Shown here: one piece after another, positions 48,836-57,103 of the stretch | Layout: the number at the start of each line of letters is the position of its first letter | Position numbering within the stretch: the stretch's first letter is position 1 | Source of the DNA: Pseudomonas_T sp032052615 | GTDB taxonomy: Bacteria; Pseudomonadota; Gammaproteobacteria; Pseudomonadales; Pseudomonadaceae | Assembly (NCBI GenBank): GCA_032052615.1 | Contig: DAMBWF010000010.1 | Coordinates: 62,001 to 126,000, forward strand | Reading direction: 5' to 3' | Length of the DNA: 64,000 bases | The notes under the pieces: generated by a model | What the model was told of the DNA's origin: nothing | What the model saw: the letters and a program-made list of their open reading frames with translations, nothing else | Database searches by the model: none | Position numbers and translations under genes: made by a program

Positions 48836-50131
48836 ATGGGTAAGAACGTCGTCGTCCTGGGCACCCAGTGGGGTGATGAGGGCAAGGGAAAAATCGTCGA
48901 CCTGCTCACCGATCAGGCCGCCGCCGTGGTGCGCTACCAGGGCGGGCATAACGCCGGCCATACCCTGGTGATCGACGGCGAGAAAACCGTCCTGCACCTG
49001 ATTCCATCCGGCATCCTGCGCGACAACGTCCAGTGCCTGATCGGCAATGGCGTGGTGGTCGCTCCCGATGCGCTGATGCGCGAAATCACCAAGCTGGAAG
49101 AGAAAGGCGTGCCGGTGCGTGAGCGGCTGCGTGTCAGCCCGGCTTGCACCTTGATCCTGCCTTACCACGTGGCCTTGGATCAGGCCCGGGAAAAAGCCCG
49201 GGGCGATGCGAAGATCGGCACCACCGGCCGCGGCATCGGCCCGGCCTACGAGGATAAGGTGGCCCGGCGCGGACTGCGCATCGGCGACCTGTTCCATCGG
49301 GAGCGCTTCGCCGCCAAGCTGGGCGAGTTGCTGGATTTCCATAACTTCGTCCTGCAGCACTACTACAAGGAACCGCCGATCGACTTCCAGAAAACCTTGG
49401 ACGAGGCGCTCGGGTATGCCGAACTGCTGCGCCCGATGATCACCGACGTTGCCGCGCGCCTGCACGAGCTGCGCAAGCAAGGCGCCTACATCATGTTCGA
49501 GGGCGCTCAGGGCTCGCTGCTGGACATCGATCACGGCACTTACCCTTACGTCACCAGCTCCAGCACCACCGCCGGCGGCACCGCCACCGGATCGGGATTC
49601 GGGCCGCTGTACCTGGACTACATCCTGGGCATCACCAAGGCGTACACCACTCGCGTGGGCTCCGGCCCGTTCCCCACCGAGCTGTTCGACGATGTGGGTG
49701 CCTTCCTCGCCAAGCGTGGCCACGAATTCGGCGCCACCACCGGACGCGCCCGTCGCTGCGGTTGGTTCGACGCGGTGATCCTGCGCCGGGCCATCGAGAT
49801 CAACAGCATTTCCGGCCTGTGCCTGACCAAGCTCGACGTGCTCGATGGTCTGGATACCATTCGTATCTGTACCGGTTACAAAGATCAGGACGGTAACGTG
49901 TTGACCGATGCGCCGACCGACGCCGACAGCTACCTGGGCCTGCAACCGGTGTACGAGGAAGTACCGGGCTGGGCCGAGTCCACGGTGGGGGCGAAGAGCC
50001 TGGAAGACCTGCCGGCCAATGCGCGCGCCTACATCAAGCGCGTCGAGGAACTGGTGGGGGCGCCCATCGACATCATTTCCACCGGTCCGGATCGCAACGA
50101 AACGATCATTCTGCGACATCCCTACTCCTAA
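48836..50131 (+). CDS. purA: Adenylosuccinate synthetase
   Basis: 431 residues. PurA joins IMP and aspartate with GTP, the first step from IMP to AMP. Signature: GTQWGDEGKGKIVD at the N-terminus (P-loop and catalytic Asp), RYQGGHNAGHT with catalytic His, GTTGRGIGPAYEDK, and the GTP-binding DGLDTIRICTGY/ STGPDRNETI region near the C-terminus. ATG 48836 with GAGAGGAC upstream. A clear terminator follows. Confidence 0.98.
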   Translation: MGKNVVVLGTQWGDEGKGKIVDLLTDQAAAVVRYQGGHNAGHTLVIDGEKTVLHLIPSGILRDNVQCLIGNGVVVAPDALMREITKLEEKGVPVRERLRVSPACTLILPYHVALDQAREKARGDAKIGTTGRGIGPAYEDKVARRGLRIGDLFHRERFAAKLGELLDFHNFVLQHYYKEPPIDFQKTLDEALGYAELLRPMITDVAARLHELRKQGAYIMFEGAQGSLLDIDHGTYPYVTSSSTTAGGTATGSGFGPLYLDYILGITKAYTTRVGSGPFPTELFDDVGAFLAKRGHEFGATTGRARRCGWFDAVILRRAIEINSISGLCLTKLDVLDGLDTIRICTGYKDQDGNVLTDAPTDADSYLGLQPVYEEVPGWAESTVGAKSLEDLPANARAYIKRVEELVGAPIDIISTGPDRNETIILRHPYS

Positions 50132-50149
50132 TCGGAGTCGTGCAAGGAC

Positions 50150-50178
50150 AACGGGCCGCATCGCGGCCCGTTGCTTTT
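50150..50178 (+). terminator. Intrinsic terminator of purA
   Basis: AACGGGCCGC, loop ATC, GCGGCCCGTT, then GCTTTTT. Ten-bp stem with a T-run. Confidence 0.92.
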
Positions 50179-50275
50179 TGGACGAGAAGTTTGCCTTATA
50201 GGCGGCACGCCGTTTGCTTTGAGCTATAAATCCCTTTGAATCCACCGTCCCGCCGACGGTCGTGGAGGCTCTATC

Positions 50276-52210
50276 GTGTCTGCCGTTCTTTCGCTGCTCC
50301 GTAGTCGTTTGTTGCGGCCTGTGTTCGTGGCGTTGGGTATCGCGCTATGCGTACAGGTGATGGTGGTGCTGGTACTGACGCAGAGCACCGTGAAAAACCT
50401 GATGAGCGATCTGGGGGATCGCCTGAGCAGCGACACCGAGCGCCTGTCCGCCGAGCTGAAGGCGGCGGGGGACGAAGTCACGTCCAGCCTAGGCGGCTTG
50501 TCCGTGCGTACCCGCAAGCACTTGACCGACGGCTTGACGCAGCGGTTGTCCGAGGAGCAGAAGCAGATGCGCGGCGTGCTGGAGCAGAGCCTCAAGGACT
50601 CTGCCAACGATCTGGCGTTGCTGTTGGCCGCGGTGGCGCCCCGAGCCATGTGGGACGCCGATATCCCGACGCTGTCCGAGTTCGCCCGGCGGGCTCAACG
50701 CAACCCCAATGTTCTGTTCGTCATCTACGACGATGCCGAGGGCCAGCACCTGACCCGCTACCTCAACCGCGACAATCCGCAGATCCGGGCGCTGCTGAGC
50801 AAGGGACAGGGCGACCGCGCCTTGGACAAGGTGCTGGACGCGGCGCGCAAGGACCCCTCGGTCTACTTCGTGGAATCTTCCATCAGTCCCAATGGTGTGG
50901 AGATCGGCAAGGTGCTCATGGGGGTTTCCACCGCGTCCATCGACAGCGAACAGGCGGCCTTGGATGCGCGTTTCAGCGCCATGATTTCCAGCAGCGGCCA
51001 GTTGGTGGCGGATAGCCTGGCGGGAGCCGCCAAGGACAGCTCCACGGCGTTGACAGCGCGGTTGAAATCCGCCGAGAGCACCGCCTCCAATATGACGGCG
51101 GGCATGCGCGGGGCGGTCGGCGATGCCGAGTCGAGCTTGCGTTGGCGAATCGGCCTCGGATTGGTGCTGGTGGGGCTGGGGGTGCTGCTGGTGCTGGCCA
51201 TCGTGCTCGGTCACCGCGTGGTGAATCGGTTGAGGCTGCTCATCGCTGCCTTGAACGATCTGGCTGCGGGGGAGGGCGACCTGACGCGCCGAGTGGACAT
51301 CGACAGCCACGATGAAGTGGGTGAAATGGCTTCCGCGGTGAATCGCTTCGTCGCTAAGCTGCAGCCTATCGTTCGCGAGGCCGGGGATGTCGCGGTGCGG
51401 ACCGGCCGCGAGATCGCCGGTCTCACCGCCCGCAGCGCGGCGGCGGAAGCGGCCACGGCGCGCCAGCGCGACGAAGTGGCCGTGAGTTTGCAGGCCCTGG
51501 CGGACATGGCCGCCGAGGCGCAATCGGAAAGCCGTACCATGCAGGAAGCCCTGGAGCGGGTGGTGTCGATCCGCAAGGCGGCCCAAGACAATGCCGCCAT
51601 CGCCGTCCAGGTGAGTAACCTCATCGAGGAGCTGGTCACCCGAGTGCAGGCTGGGTCCGCCGTCATCGAACGACTGGCGCGGCAGAGCGAACAGATCGAG
51701 GTGGTTCTCACGGTCATCCACGGGATCGCCGAGCAGACTAACCTGTTGGCCTTGAATGCGGCCATCGAGGCGGCTCGTGCCGGGGAAAGCGGGCGCGGCT
51801 TCGCCGTGGTGGCCGATGAAGTGCGAGCCCTGGCGAGCAAGACGCAACAATCCACCGGCGACATTCAAGCCCACATCGGTGCGCTGCAGCGGGGTGCTCA
51901 GGAAGCTGTGGCGGCCATCGGCCAGGCCGGGCAGCAAGCCAGCGAGGGTCTTGCCGCGTTGCGGGACAGTCGTCAGCTACAGCAATCGGTGCAGAGCGCG
52001 GTGGAGGAAGTGCATGTCGCCATCGATGCCGCCGCGCTGGCCGCCTCCCGACAAGCCGCCGGCGCCGACGCGGTACGCGGGCGAGTGGAAGTGATTCATA
52101 GCGAAGCCCGGCGCGCGGCGGAAGCCGTATCCGCTACCGCCGCCAGTGGCCGCGAGCTGGACACCTTGGCGACCCAGCTCAAGGCCAGCCTAGGGCAGTT
52201 CCGCGCCTGA
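50276..52210 (+). CDS. Methyl-accepting chemotaxis protein
   Basis: 644 residues. TM1 about 12-36, a large periplasmic sensor part to about 287, TM2 about 288-313, HAMP about 314-366, then the signalling coiled coil. The hairpin tip reads AEQTNLLALNAAIEAARAGE, followed by GRGFAVVADEVRALA, nearly invariant in chemoreceptors. It should form trimers of dimers with CheA/CheW. The sensor domain has no signature I can name; it contains a segment FVIYDDAEGQHLTRYL that resembles a single Cache-type pocket. No C-terminal CheR-tethering pentapeptide: the protein ends LGQFRA. Start is GTG 50276, 8 bases after GGAGG. Between purA and tRNA-Leu; I do not recall it here in P. aeruginosa, but P. putida has a receptor beside purA. 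Confidence 0.95.
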   Translation: MSAVLSLLRSRLLRPVFVALGIALCVQVMVVLVLTQSTVKNLMSDLGDRLSSDTERLSAELKAAGDEVTSSLGGLSVRTRKHLTDGLTQRLSEEQKQMRGVLEQSLKDSANDLALLLAAVAPRAMWDADIPTLSEFARRAQRNPNVLFVIYDDAEGQHLTRYLNRDNPQIRALLSKGQGDRALDKVLDAARKDPSVYFVESSISPNGVEIGKVLMGVSTASIDSEQAALDARFSAMISSSGQLVADSLAGAAKDSSTALTARLKSAESTASNMTAGMRGAVGDAESSLRWRIGLGLVLVGLGVLLVLAIVLGHRVVNRLRLLIAALNDLAAGEGDLTRRVDIDSHDEVGEMASAVNRFVAKLQPIVREAGDVAVRTGREIAGLTARSAAAEAATARQRDEVAVSLQALADMAAEAQSESRTMQEALERVVSIRKAAQDNAAIAVQVSNLIEELVTRVQAGSAVIERLARQSEQIEVVLTVIHGIAEQTNLLALNAAIEAARAGESGRGFAVVADEVRALASKTQQSTGDIQAHIGALQRGAQEAVAAIGQAGQQASEGLAALRDSRQLQQSVQSAVEEVHVAIDAAALAASRQAAGADAVRGRVEVIHSEARRAAEAVSATAASGRELDTLATQLKASLGQFRA

Positions 52211-52403
52211 GGCATCGCTCGGCTTGCTGAGGGTTCGTTGTGGAGGGAGCGGCTGGCGGAGCGGGGTGGTCCGTGCTTCGCCACGTCGTTCGCGTAGACG
52301 GGCGCTTCCAGGTCTTAAAGGAGGAGGTTGAGGTTGCCGTCCAAGAAAAGAAGCGAGGGGTATCGAGCCGCTTTGAGCTTCGGTACGCGCGTAGATCAAA
52401 AAC

Positions 52404-52432
52404 AAAAAAACCGACTCAAGGTCGGTTTTTTT
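52404..52432. terminator. Bidirectional terminator between chemoreceptor and tRNA-Leu
   Basis: AAAAAAACCGAC, loop TCAAG, GTCGGTTTTTTT: a 12-bp stem with A- and T-runs at both ends, serving the rightward receptor gene and the leftward tRNA. A small ATGTTT-TT-AAACAT palindrome follows at 52442-52455. Confidence 0.93.
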
Positions 52433-52468
52433 GAATTTAGAATGTTTTTAAACATCCTAAAGAAGAGG

Positions 52469-52555
52469 TGGTGCCCAGGAGAAGACTCGAACTTCCACGG
52501 TGTTGCCACCGCTAGGACCTGAACCTAGTGCGTCTACCAATTCCGCCACCTGGGC
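52469..52555 (-). tRNA. tRNA-Leu (anticodon CAG)
   Basis: Read on the minus strand: acceptor GCCCAGG pairs with CCTGGGC and the encoded CCA follows (87 bases in all). Anticodon stem CTAGG/CCTAG encloses loop TTCAGGT, anticodon CAG, reading CUG, the main leucine codon in this GC-rich genome. A long variable arm GCGGTGGCAACACCGT and the T-arm GTTCGAGTC are as expected for class II tRNA-Leu. All of it lies between a bidirectional terminator and a near-consensus promoter. Confidence 0.98.
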
Positions 52556-52616
52556 GTTGAGTCTGCGATCTCTCGCGTCTTCAACTCAACAACGTTTGCC
52601 GTCGTTGTGGTGGCGC

Positions 52617-52645
52617 ACTATACGGACCGGGTTTCACCTTGTAAA
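52617..52645 (-). promoter_or_regulatory. Promoter of tRNA-Leu
   Basis: Minus strand: -35 TTTACA (52645-52640), 17 bases, -10 TATAGT (52622-52617), discriminator GCGCCACC. Near consensus with a GC-rich discriminator, the form typical of stringently controlled stable RNA promoters. Leader of about 55 bases. Confidence 0.75.
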
Positions 52646-52750
52646 CCCCTGTTATGCAAAAAATTTAAATTACGCGCCGAAGCTGACCGCGTCGGCGTTT
52701 TCGAGCTTAATACGCACGTGCATATGGACAAAAAAGATGAAGGCGCTCTG

Positions 52751-55462
52751 ATGGCCGATTGGCAGAACCTCGATCCCGAGGCCGCCCGCGAGGCGGAAAA
52801 ATACGAAAATCCGATTCCCAGCCGCGAACTGATCCTGCAGCACCTTGCTGAACGCGGCGCACCGGCGAACCGCGAGCAACTGGTCGAGGAGTTCGGCCTG
52901 AGCAGCGAGGAACAAGTGGAAGCCTTGCGGCGTCGCTTGCGGGCGATGGAGCGCGATGCTCAGTTGATCTACACCCGCCGTGGCACCTACGCGCCGGTGG
53001 ACAAGCTCGACCTGATCTGCGGCCGTATCAGTGGCCACCGTGACGGCTTCGGCTTCCTCATTCCCGACGACGGCAGCGACGACCTGTTCCTCAGTCCCGC
53101 CCAGATGCGGCTGGTCTTCGATGGCGACCGCGCCTTGGCCCGGGTATCGGGACTGGACCGACGTGGCCGGCGCGAAGGCGCGCTCGTGGAAGTGGTCTCC
53201 CGCGCCCACGAGACCCTGGTTGGCCGTTTCTTCGAAGAGAGCGGCATTGCCCGAGTGGTCGCCGACAACCCACGAATTCAGCAGGAAGTCCTGATCCCCC
53301 AGGACAAGCAAGGCGGCGCGCGTCACGGTCAGTTCGTCCAGGTACGCATCGAGCAATGGCCGAGCGGCTTCCGCCAGGCCCAGGGCGAGGTCGTGGAGGT
53401 GCTCGGCGACTACATGGCGCCCGGCATGGAGATTGAAGTCGCACTGCGCAGCTATGACATTCCCCACGAGTGGCCCTCCGCAGTCCTCAAGGAAGTCGCC
53501 AAGCTCAAGCCGGAGGTCGCGGAGAAAGACAAGGCCAAGCGAGTGGACCTACGCCACCTGCCCCTGGTCACCATCGACGGCGAGGACGCCCGGGATTTCG
53601 ACGATGCCGTATACGCCGAGGCCCGCAAGGGGGGCGGCTGGCGGCTTTTCGTGGCCATCGCCGACGTTTCCCATTACGTGAAGGTTGGCTCGGCGCTGGA
53701 CCAGGAGGCGACCACGCGCGGCAACTCGGTCTATTTCCCCGAGAAAGTCGTGCCGATGCTGCCGGAAATTCTTTCCAATGGCCTCTGCTCGCTGAATCCG
53801 CTCACCGACCGGCTGGCCATGGTGTGCGAAATGACCTTGTCCCGGACGGGCAAGCTCACCGGTTACGAATTCTACGAGGCAGTCATCCACTCCCACGCGC
53901 GGCTGACCTATACCAAGGTCAGTCAGTTGCTGGAAACCCCCGATTCGGTGGAAGGGCGACAGGTCGCGGAGCAATTGCCGCATTTAGTACCCTCGTTGCG
54001 CCAGCTTTACGCCCTTTATCAGGTGCTGTTGAGCGCGCGCCAACGTCGCGGCGCCATTGACTTCGAGACCCAGGAAACGCGTATCGTCTTCGGTGCCGAC
54101 CGCAAGATCGCCGAGATCCGCCCGACCCAGCGCAACGACGCCCACAAGCTGATCGAAGAATGCATGCTCTGCGCCAACGTGGCCACCGCGCGCTTCCTGC
54201 AGCAGCATGGCATCCCCGCGCTCTATCGGGTGCACGACGGCCCGCCAGCGGAGCGCCTGGAAAAGCTGCGACTGTTCCTCGGCGAGTTGGGCCTGACCCT
54301 GAACCGGGGCAAGGGCGACCCCACGCCCAGCGATTACCAAGCCTTGTTGCAGACCATTCGCGAGCGGCCCGATTACCACCTGATCCAGACCGTGATGCTG
54401 CGCTCCTTGAGCCAGGCGGTTTACAGCCCGGACAATGCCGGCCACTTCGGCCTGAACTATGAGGCATACACCCATTTCACTTCGCCGATCCGGCGCTATC
54501 CGGACTTGCTGGTGCATCGTGCCATCCGTAGCGTGATCCGCTCCAAGACGCCAAGCGAGCATGTGCGGCGCGCCGGGGCCAGCAGCATGCCCAAGGCACG
54601 CATCTACCCCTACGACGAGCCGGCCCTGGCGCAACTGGGCGAGCAGACTTCGATGACCGAGCGCCGCGCCGACGAGGCAACGCGTGATGTCACTAACTGG
54701 TTGAAATGCGAATACATGCGGGAGCGGGTCGGCGAGGTGTTCCCAGGGGTGATCTCCGCGGTGACGGGGTTCGGCCTGTTCGTGGAGCTGACCGACATCT
54801 ATGTCGAAGGCTTGGTGCATGTCACCGCGCTGCCCGACGACTACTACCACTTCGATCCGATCCATCATCGCCTCTCCGGCGAGCGTAGCGGCCGCAGTTT
54901 CCGGCTCGGCGACAGCCTGAGCGTGCGGGTCGCCCGGGTCGATCTGGATGAACGCAAGATCGATTTCGAGCTGGCGGGAAGCGCGCCCGCGGGGCGCAAG
55001 AAACGCCAGTCCGGAAGCGAGCCGCCGAAAAGCGAGGCGCGTACCGGCCGTAAGCGGCGCCATCAGGAGCCAGAGGTAAAGGTGGAAATCGAAGGCGCCG
55101 TGGCGGTGCGTCGTGGCAAGGCCGGCAAGGTCCAGGCCCTGTCGGTGCCACCGGAAATGCTCGTGCAAGCGGAAGACATGCTGGGCAATACCGACGTGCG
55201 CAAGAGCCGGGCGGTGAAGGACGCCTTGTTGTCCGAGGCACGCCAGGGTGAAGGTCCCGCGCGCAAGGCCCGTGCTGGCAAAACGGCTCGTACCGGCCAG
55301 GCGGGAGGCGGCGAGAAGGCGTCGGGGAAAACCTCCAGCAAGAAGGCCAAGGCGGCCAAGGGCGAACCGGCGAAAGCCAAGGCCACGCATCGTAAGGGCC
55401 CACCCAAGGCGAAGGCGGCCGATGGGGCGCCCAAACCCCGTAAACGCAAGGTCAGTTCATGA
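52751..55462 (+). CDS. rnr: Ribonuclease R
   Basis: 903 residues. RNase R degrades structured RNA 3' to 5' and helps ribosome quality control and cold growth. Order: N-terminal helix-turn-helix (about 20-85), two cold-shock domains (about 88-250), RNB catalytic domain (about 270-600; catalytic Asp cluster in IDGEDARDFDDAVY) and S1 (about 660-745). The last ~150 residues are a Lys/Ala/Gly/Pro-rich basic tail (from about 750) that may unwind or hold RNA. ATG 52751 gives MADWQNLDPEA with GAAGG upstream; the frame open from 52607 is not supported. Stop overlaps rlmB (ATGA). Confidence 0.97.
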   Translation: MADWQNLDPEAAREAEKYENPIPSRELILQHLAERGAPANREQLVEEFGLSSEEQVEALRRRLRAMERDAQLIYTRRGTYAPVDKLDLICGRISGHRDGFGFLIPDDGSDDLFLSPAQMRLVFDGDRALARVSGLDRRGRREGALVEVVSRAHETLVGRFFEESGIARVVADNPRIQQEVLIPQDKQGGARHGQFVQVRIEQWPSGFRQAQGEVVEVLGDYMAPGMEIEVALRSYDIPHEWPSAVLKEVAKLKPEVAEKDKAKRVDLRHLPLVTIDGEDARDFDDAVYAEARKGGGWRLFVAIADVSHYVKVGSALDQEATTRGNSVYFPEKVVPMLPEILSNGLCSLNPLTDRLAMVCEMTLSRTGKLTGYEFYEAVIHSHARLTYTKVSQLLETPDSVEGRQVAEQLPHLVPSLRQLYALYQVLLSARQRRGAIDFETQETRIVFGADRKIAEIRPTQRNDAHKLIEECMLCANVATARFLQQHGIPALYRVHDGPPAERLEKLRLFLGELGLTLNRGKGDPTPSDYQALLQTIRERPDYHLIQTVMLRSLSQAVYSPDNAGHFGLNYEAYTHFTSPIRRYPDLLVHRAIRSVIRSKTPSEHVRRAGASSMPKARIYPYDEPALAQLGEQTSMTERRADEATRDVTNWLKCEYMRERVGEVFPGVISAVTGFGLFVELTDIYVEGLVHVTALPDDYYHFDPIHHRLSGERSGRSFRLGDSLSVRVARVDLDERKIDFELAGSAPAGRKKRQSGSEPPKSEARTGRKRRHQEPEVKVEIEGAVAVRRGKAGKVQALSVPPEMLVQAEDMLGNTDVRKSRAVKDALLSEARQGEGPARKARAGKTARTGQAGGGEKASGKTSSKKAKAAKGEPAKAKATHRKGPPKAKAADGAPKPRKRKVSS

Positions 55463-56211
55463 GTCAGTTGGAAAAAATCTACGGCGTGCACGCCGTGGAA
55501 GCGTTGTTGCGTCATCACCCCAAGCGGGTCAAGCAGGTCTGGCTGGCGGAGGGGCGGGGCGATCCCCGCGCTCAGGCACTGATCGAGCTGGCCGGGCGGG
55601 CGCGGGTCGCGGTGGGGCAATGCGAGCGGCGCGAGATGGATGCCTGGGTCGAAGGCGTCCATCAGGGCGTGGTGGCCGAGGTCAGCCCGAGCCAGGTCTG
55701 GGGCGAGGCGATGCTCGACGAACTGCTCGACCGCGCGGAAGGCCCGCCCCTGCTGTTGGTGCTGGATGGTGTCACCGATCCCCATAACCTGGGCGCTTGC
55801 CTGCGCACGGCGGATGCCGCGGGCGCGCTGGCGGTAATCGTGCCGAAGGATAAGTCCGCGACCCTCAACGCCACGGTGCGCAAGGTCGCCTGTGGGGCCG
55901 CCGAGGTGATTCCGCTGGTAGCGGTTACCAACCTGGCGCGCAGCCTGGAGAAGCTCCGCCAGCGTGGGCTCTGGGTGGTCGGCACGGCGGGAGAGGCCGA
56001 GCAGGTGGTCTTCGTGCAGGACTTGACGGGGCCGACCGTGCTGGTGATGGGCGCCGAAGGCAAGGGCATGCGTCGTCTGACCCGGGAACATTGCGATTAC
56101 CTGGTGAAGCTGCCGATGGCCGGTAGCGTCAGCAGTCTCAACGTTTCGGTGGCCACCGGGATCTGCCTGTTCGAGGCCCTGCGCCAGCGCCAGGCGAAAA
56201 GCGCCGGCTGA
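55459..56211 (+). CDS. rlmB: 23S rRNA (guanosine-2'-O-)-methyltransferase RlmB
   Basis: 250 residues of the SPOUT (TrmH) class. RlmB methylates G2251 of 23S rRNA at the peptidyl-transferase P loop. An N-terminal L30e-like domain (IYGVHAVEALL) precedes the knot: LDGVTDPHNLGACLRTADA (motif 1), VLVMGAEGKGMRRLT (motif 2), VKLPMAGSVSSLNVSVAT (motif 3). Overlaps rnr by 4 bases, so both form one ribosome-maturation unit. Confidence 0.97.
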   Translation: MSQLEKIYGVHAVEALLRHHPKRVKQVWLAEGRGDPRAQALIELAGRARVAVGQCERREMDAWVEGVHQGVVAEVSPSQVWGEAMLDELLDRAEGPPLLLVLDGVTDPHNLGACLRTADAAGALAVIVPKDKSATLNATVRKVACGAAEVIPLVAVTNLARSLEKLRQRGLWVVGTAGEAEQVVFVQDLTGPTVLVMGAEGKGMRRLTREHCDYLVKLPMAGSVSSLNVSVATGICLFEALRQRQAKSAG

Positions 56212-56246
56212 GCGGCCTCTCGTTGTTCAAATAATCGCCATTTGCC

Positions 56247-56275
56247 TTGCGCCCCTCTGGGGGCTTCTCTAGAAT
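56247..56275 (+). promoter_or_regulatory. Promoter of the rpsF operon
   Basis: -35 TTGCGC (56247-56252), 17 bases, -10 TAGAAT (56270-56275), discriminator GTCGCGCC. Start near 56282, a leader of about 110 bases. Confidence 0.6.
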
Positions 56276-56347
56276 GTCGCGCCTTGCCGCCTCGGCAGGC
56301 GCCGACGCGCCTTGCCACCGGCAAGTCTACAAAACCATTCACTCCTT

Positions 56348-56370
56348 GCCTGACCGCATTGTCGGCAGGC
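56348..56370 (+). promoter_or_regulatory. Leader hairpin before rpsF, possible S6:S18 feedback site
   Basis: GCCTG, bulged A, CCG, loop CATTGT, CGG, CAGGC, ending about 10 bases before the AAGGAG ribosome site of rpsF. A second stem CTTGCC-ACC-GGCAAG lies upstream near 56312-56326. The position and the CCG-bearing stem fit the S6:S18 leader idea, but the exact motif was not confirmed. Confidence 0.35.
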
Positions 56371-56391
56371 TACAACCCGTAAGGAGCATTC

Positions 56392-56808
56392 ATGCGTCAT
56401 TACGAAATCATCTTCCTGGTTCATCCGGACCAGAGCGAGCAGGTCGGCGGCATGGTCGAGCGCTACACCAAGCTCATCGAAGAAGACGGCGGCAAGATCC
56501 ATCGCCTGGAAGACTGGGGCCGCCGCCAACTGGCCTACGCCATCAACAACGTTCACAAGGCTCACTACGTGATGCTGAACGTCGAGTGCAGCGGCAAGGC
56601 CCTGGCCGAGCTGGAAGACAACTTCCGCTACAACGACGCCGTGATCCGCAACCTGATCATCCGTCGCGACGAAGCCGTCATCGGTCAGTCCGAAATGCTC
56701 AAGGCCGAGGAAAACCGCAACGAGCGCCGCGAGCGTCGTGACCGCGTCGAATCCGCGGAAGGCGCCGAGAGCGACGACAGCGACAACAGCGACAACGCTG
56801 ACGAGTAA
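56392..56808 (+). CDS. rpsF: 30S ribosomal protein S6
   Basis: 138 residues. S6 binds S18 on the 30S platform. Core: MRHYEIIFLVHPDQSEQV and GRRQLAYAINNVHKAHY. The C-terminal ~30 residues are Glu/Asp/Ser-rich and disordered (ending SDNADE); this type of tail is the target for poly-glutamate addition by RimK in other bacteria. AAGGAG 6 bases before the ATG. First gene of rpsF-rpsR-DUF2232-rplI. Confidence 0.98.
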   Translation: MRHYEIIFLVHPDQSEQVGGMVERYTKLIEEDGGKIHRLEDWGRRQLAYAINNVHKAHYVMLNVECSGKALAELEDNFRYNDAVIRNLIIRRDEAVIGQSEMLKAEENRNERRERRDRVESAEGAESDDSDNSDNADE

Positions 56809-56834
56809 TCCCCGGATCTAGTGAGGTTATCCAC

Positions 56835-57065
56835 ATGGCACGTTTCTTCCGCCGTCGTAAGTTCTGCCGCTTCACCGCCGAAGGCGTGAAAGAGATCGAC
56901 TTCAAAGATCTCAACACCCTGAAAGCCTACATCTCGGAAACCGGCAAGATCGTTCCCAGCCGCATCACCGGGACCAAAGCCAAGTATCAGCGTCAGCTGG
57001 CGACCGCTATCAAGCGCGCCCGCTACCTGGCCCTGCTGCCCTACACCGACAGCCACGGCCGTTGA
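56835..57065 (+). CDS. rpsR: 30S ribosomal protein S18
   Basis: 76 residues. S18 pairs with S6 and binds 16S rRNA. Marks: MARFFRRRKFCRFTAEG at the basic N-terminus, LKAYISETGKIVPSRITGTK, and the C-terminal LARAIKRARYLALLPY-type helix. GAGG lies upstream of ATG 56835. One cysteine (CRF); the C- and Zn-type paralogue pattern does not apply. Confidence 0.98.
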   Translation: MARFFRRRKFCRFTAEGVKEIDFKDLNTLKAYISETGKIVPSRITGTKAKYQRQLATAIKRARYLALLPYTDSHGR

Positions 57066-57103
57066 GCCCGGGCCGTCGACAGACGTAATGGATAGATAGA
57101 CGC

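Noticed and set aside
50180..50230. FliA-type promoter before the chemoreceptor
   Set aside because: AGCTATAA at 50222 is only a partial match and no -35 element stands at the required 11-base spacing.
52607..52750. N-terminal extension of RNase R
   Set aside because: It runs through the tRNA promoter region and lacks a ribosome site; MADWQNLDPEA at 52751 is the expected start.
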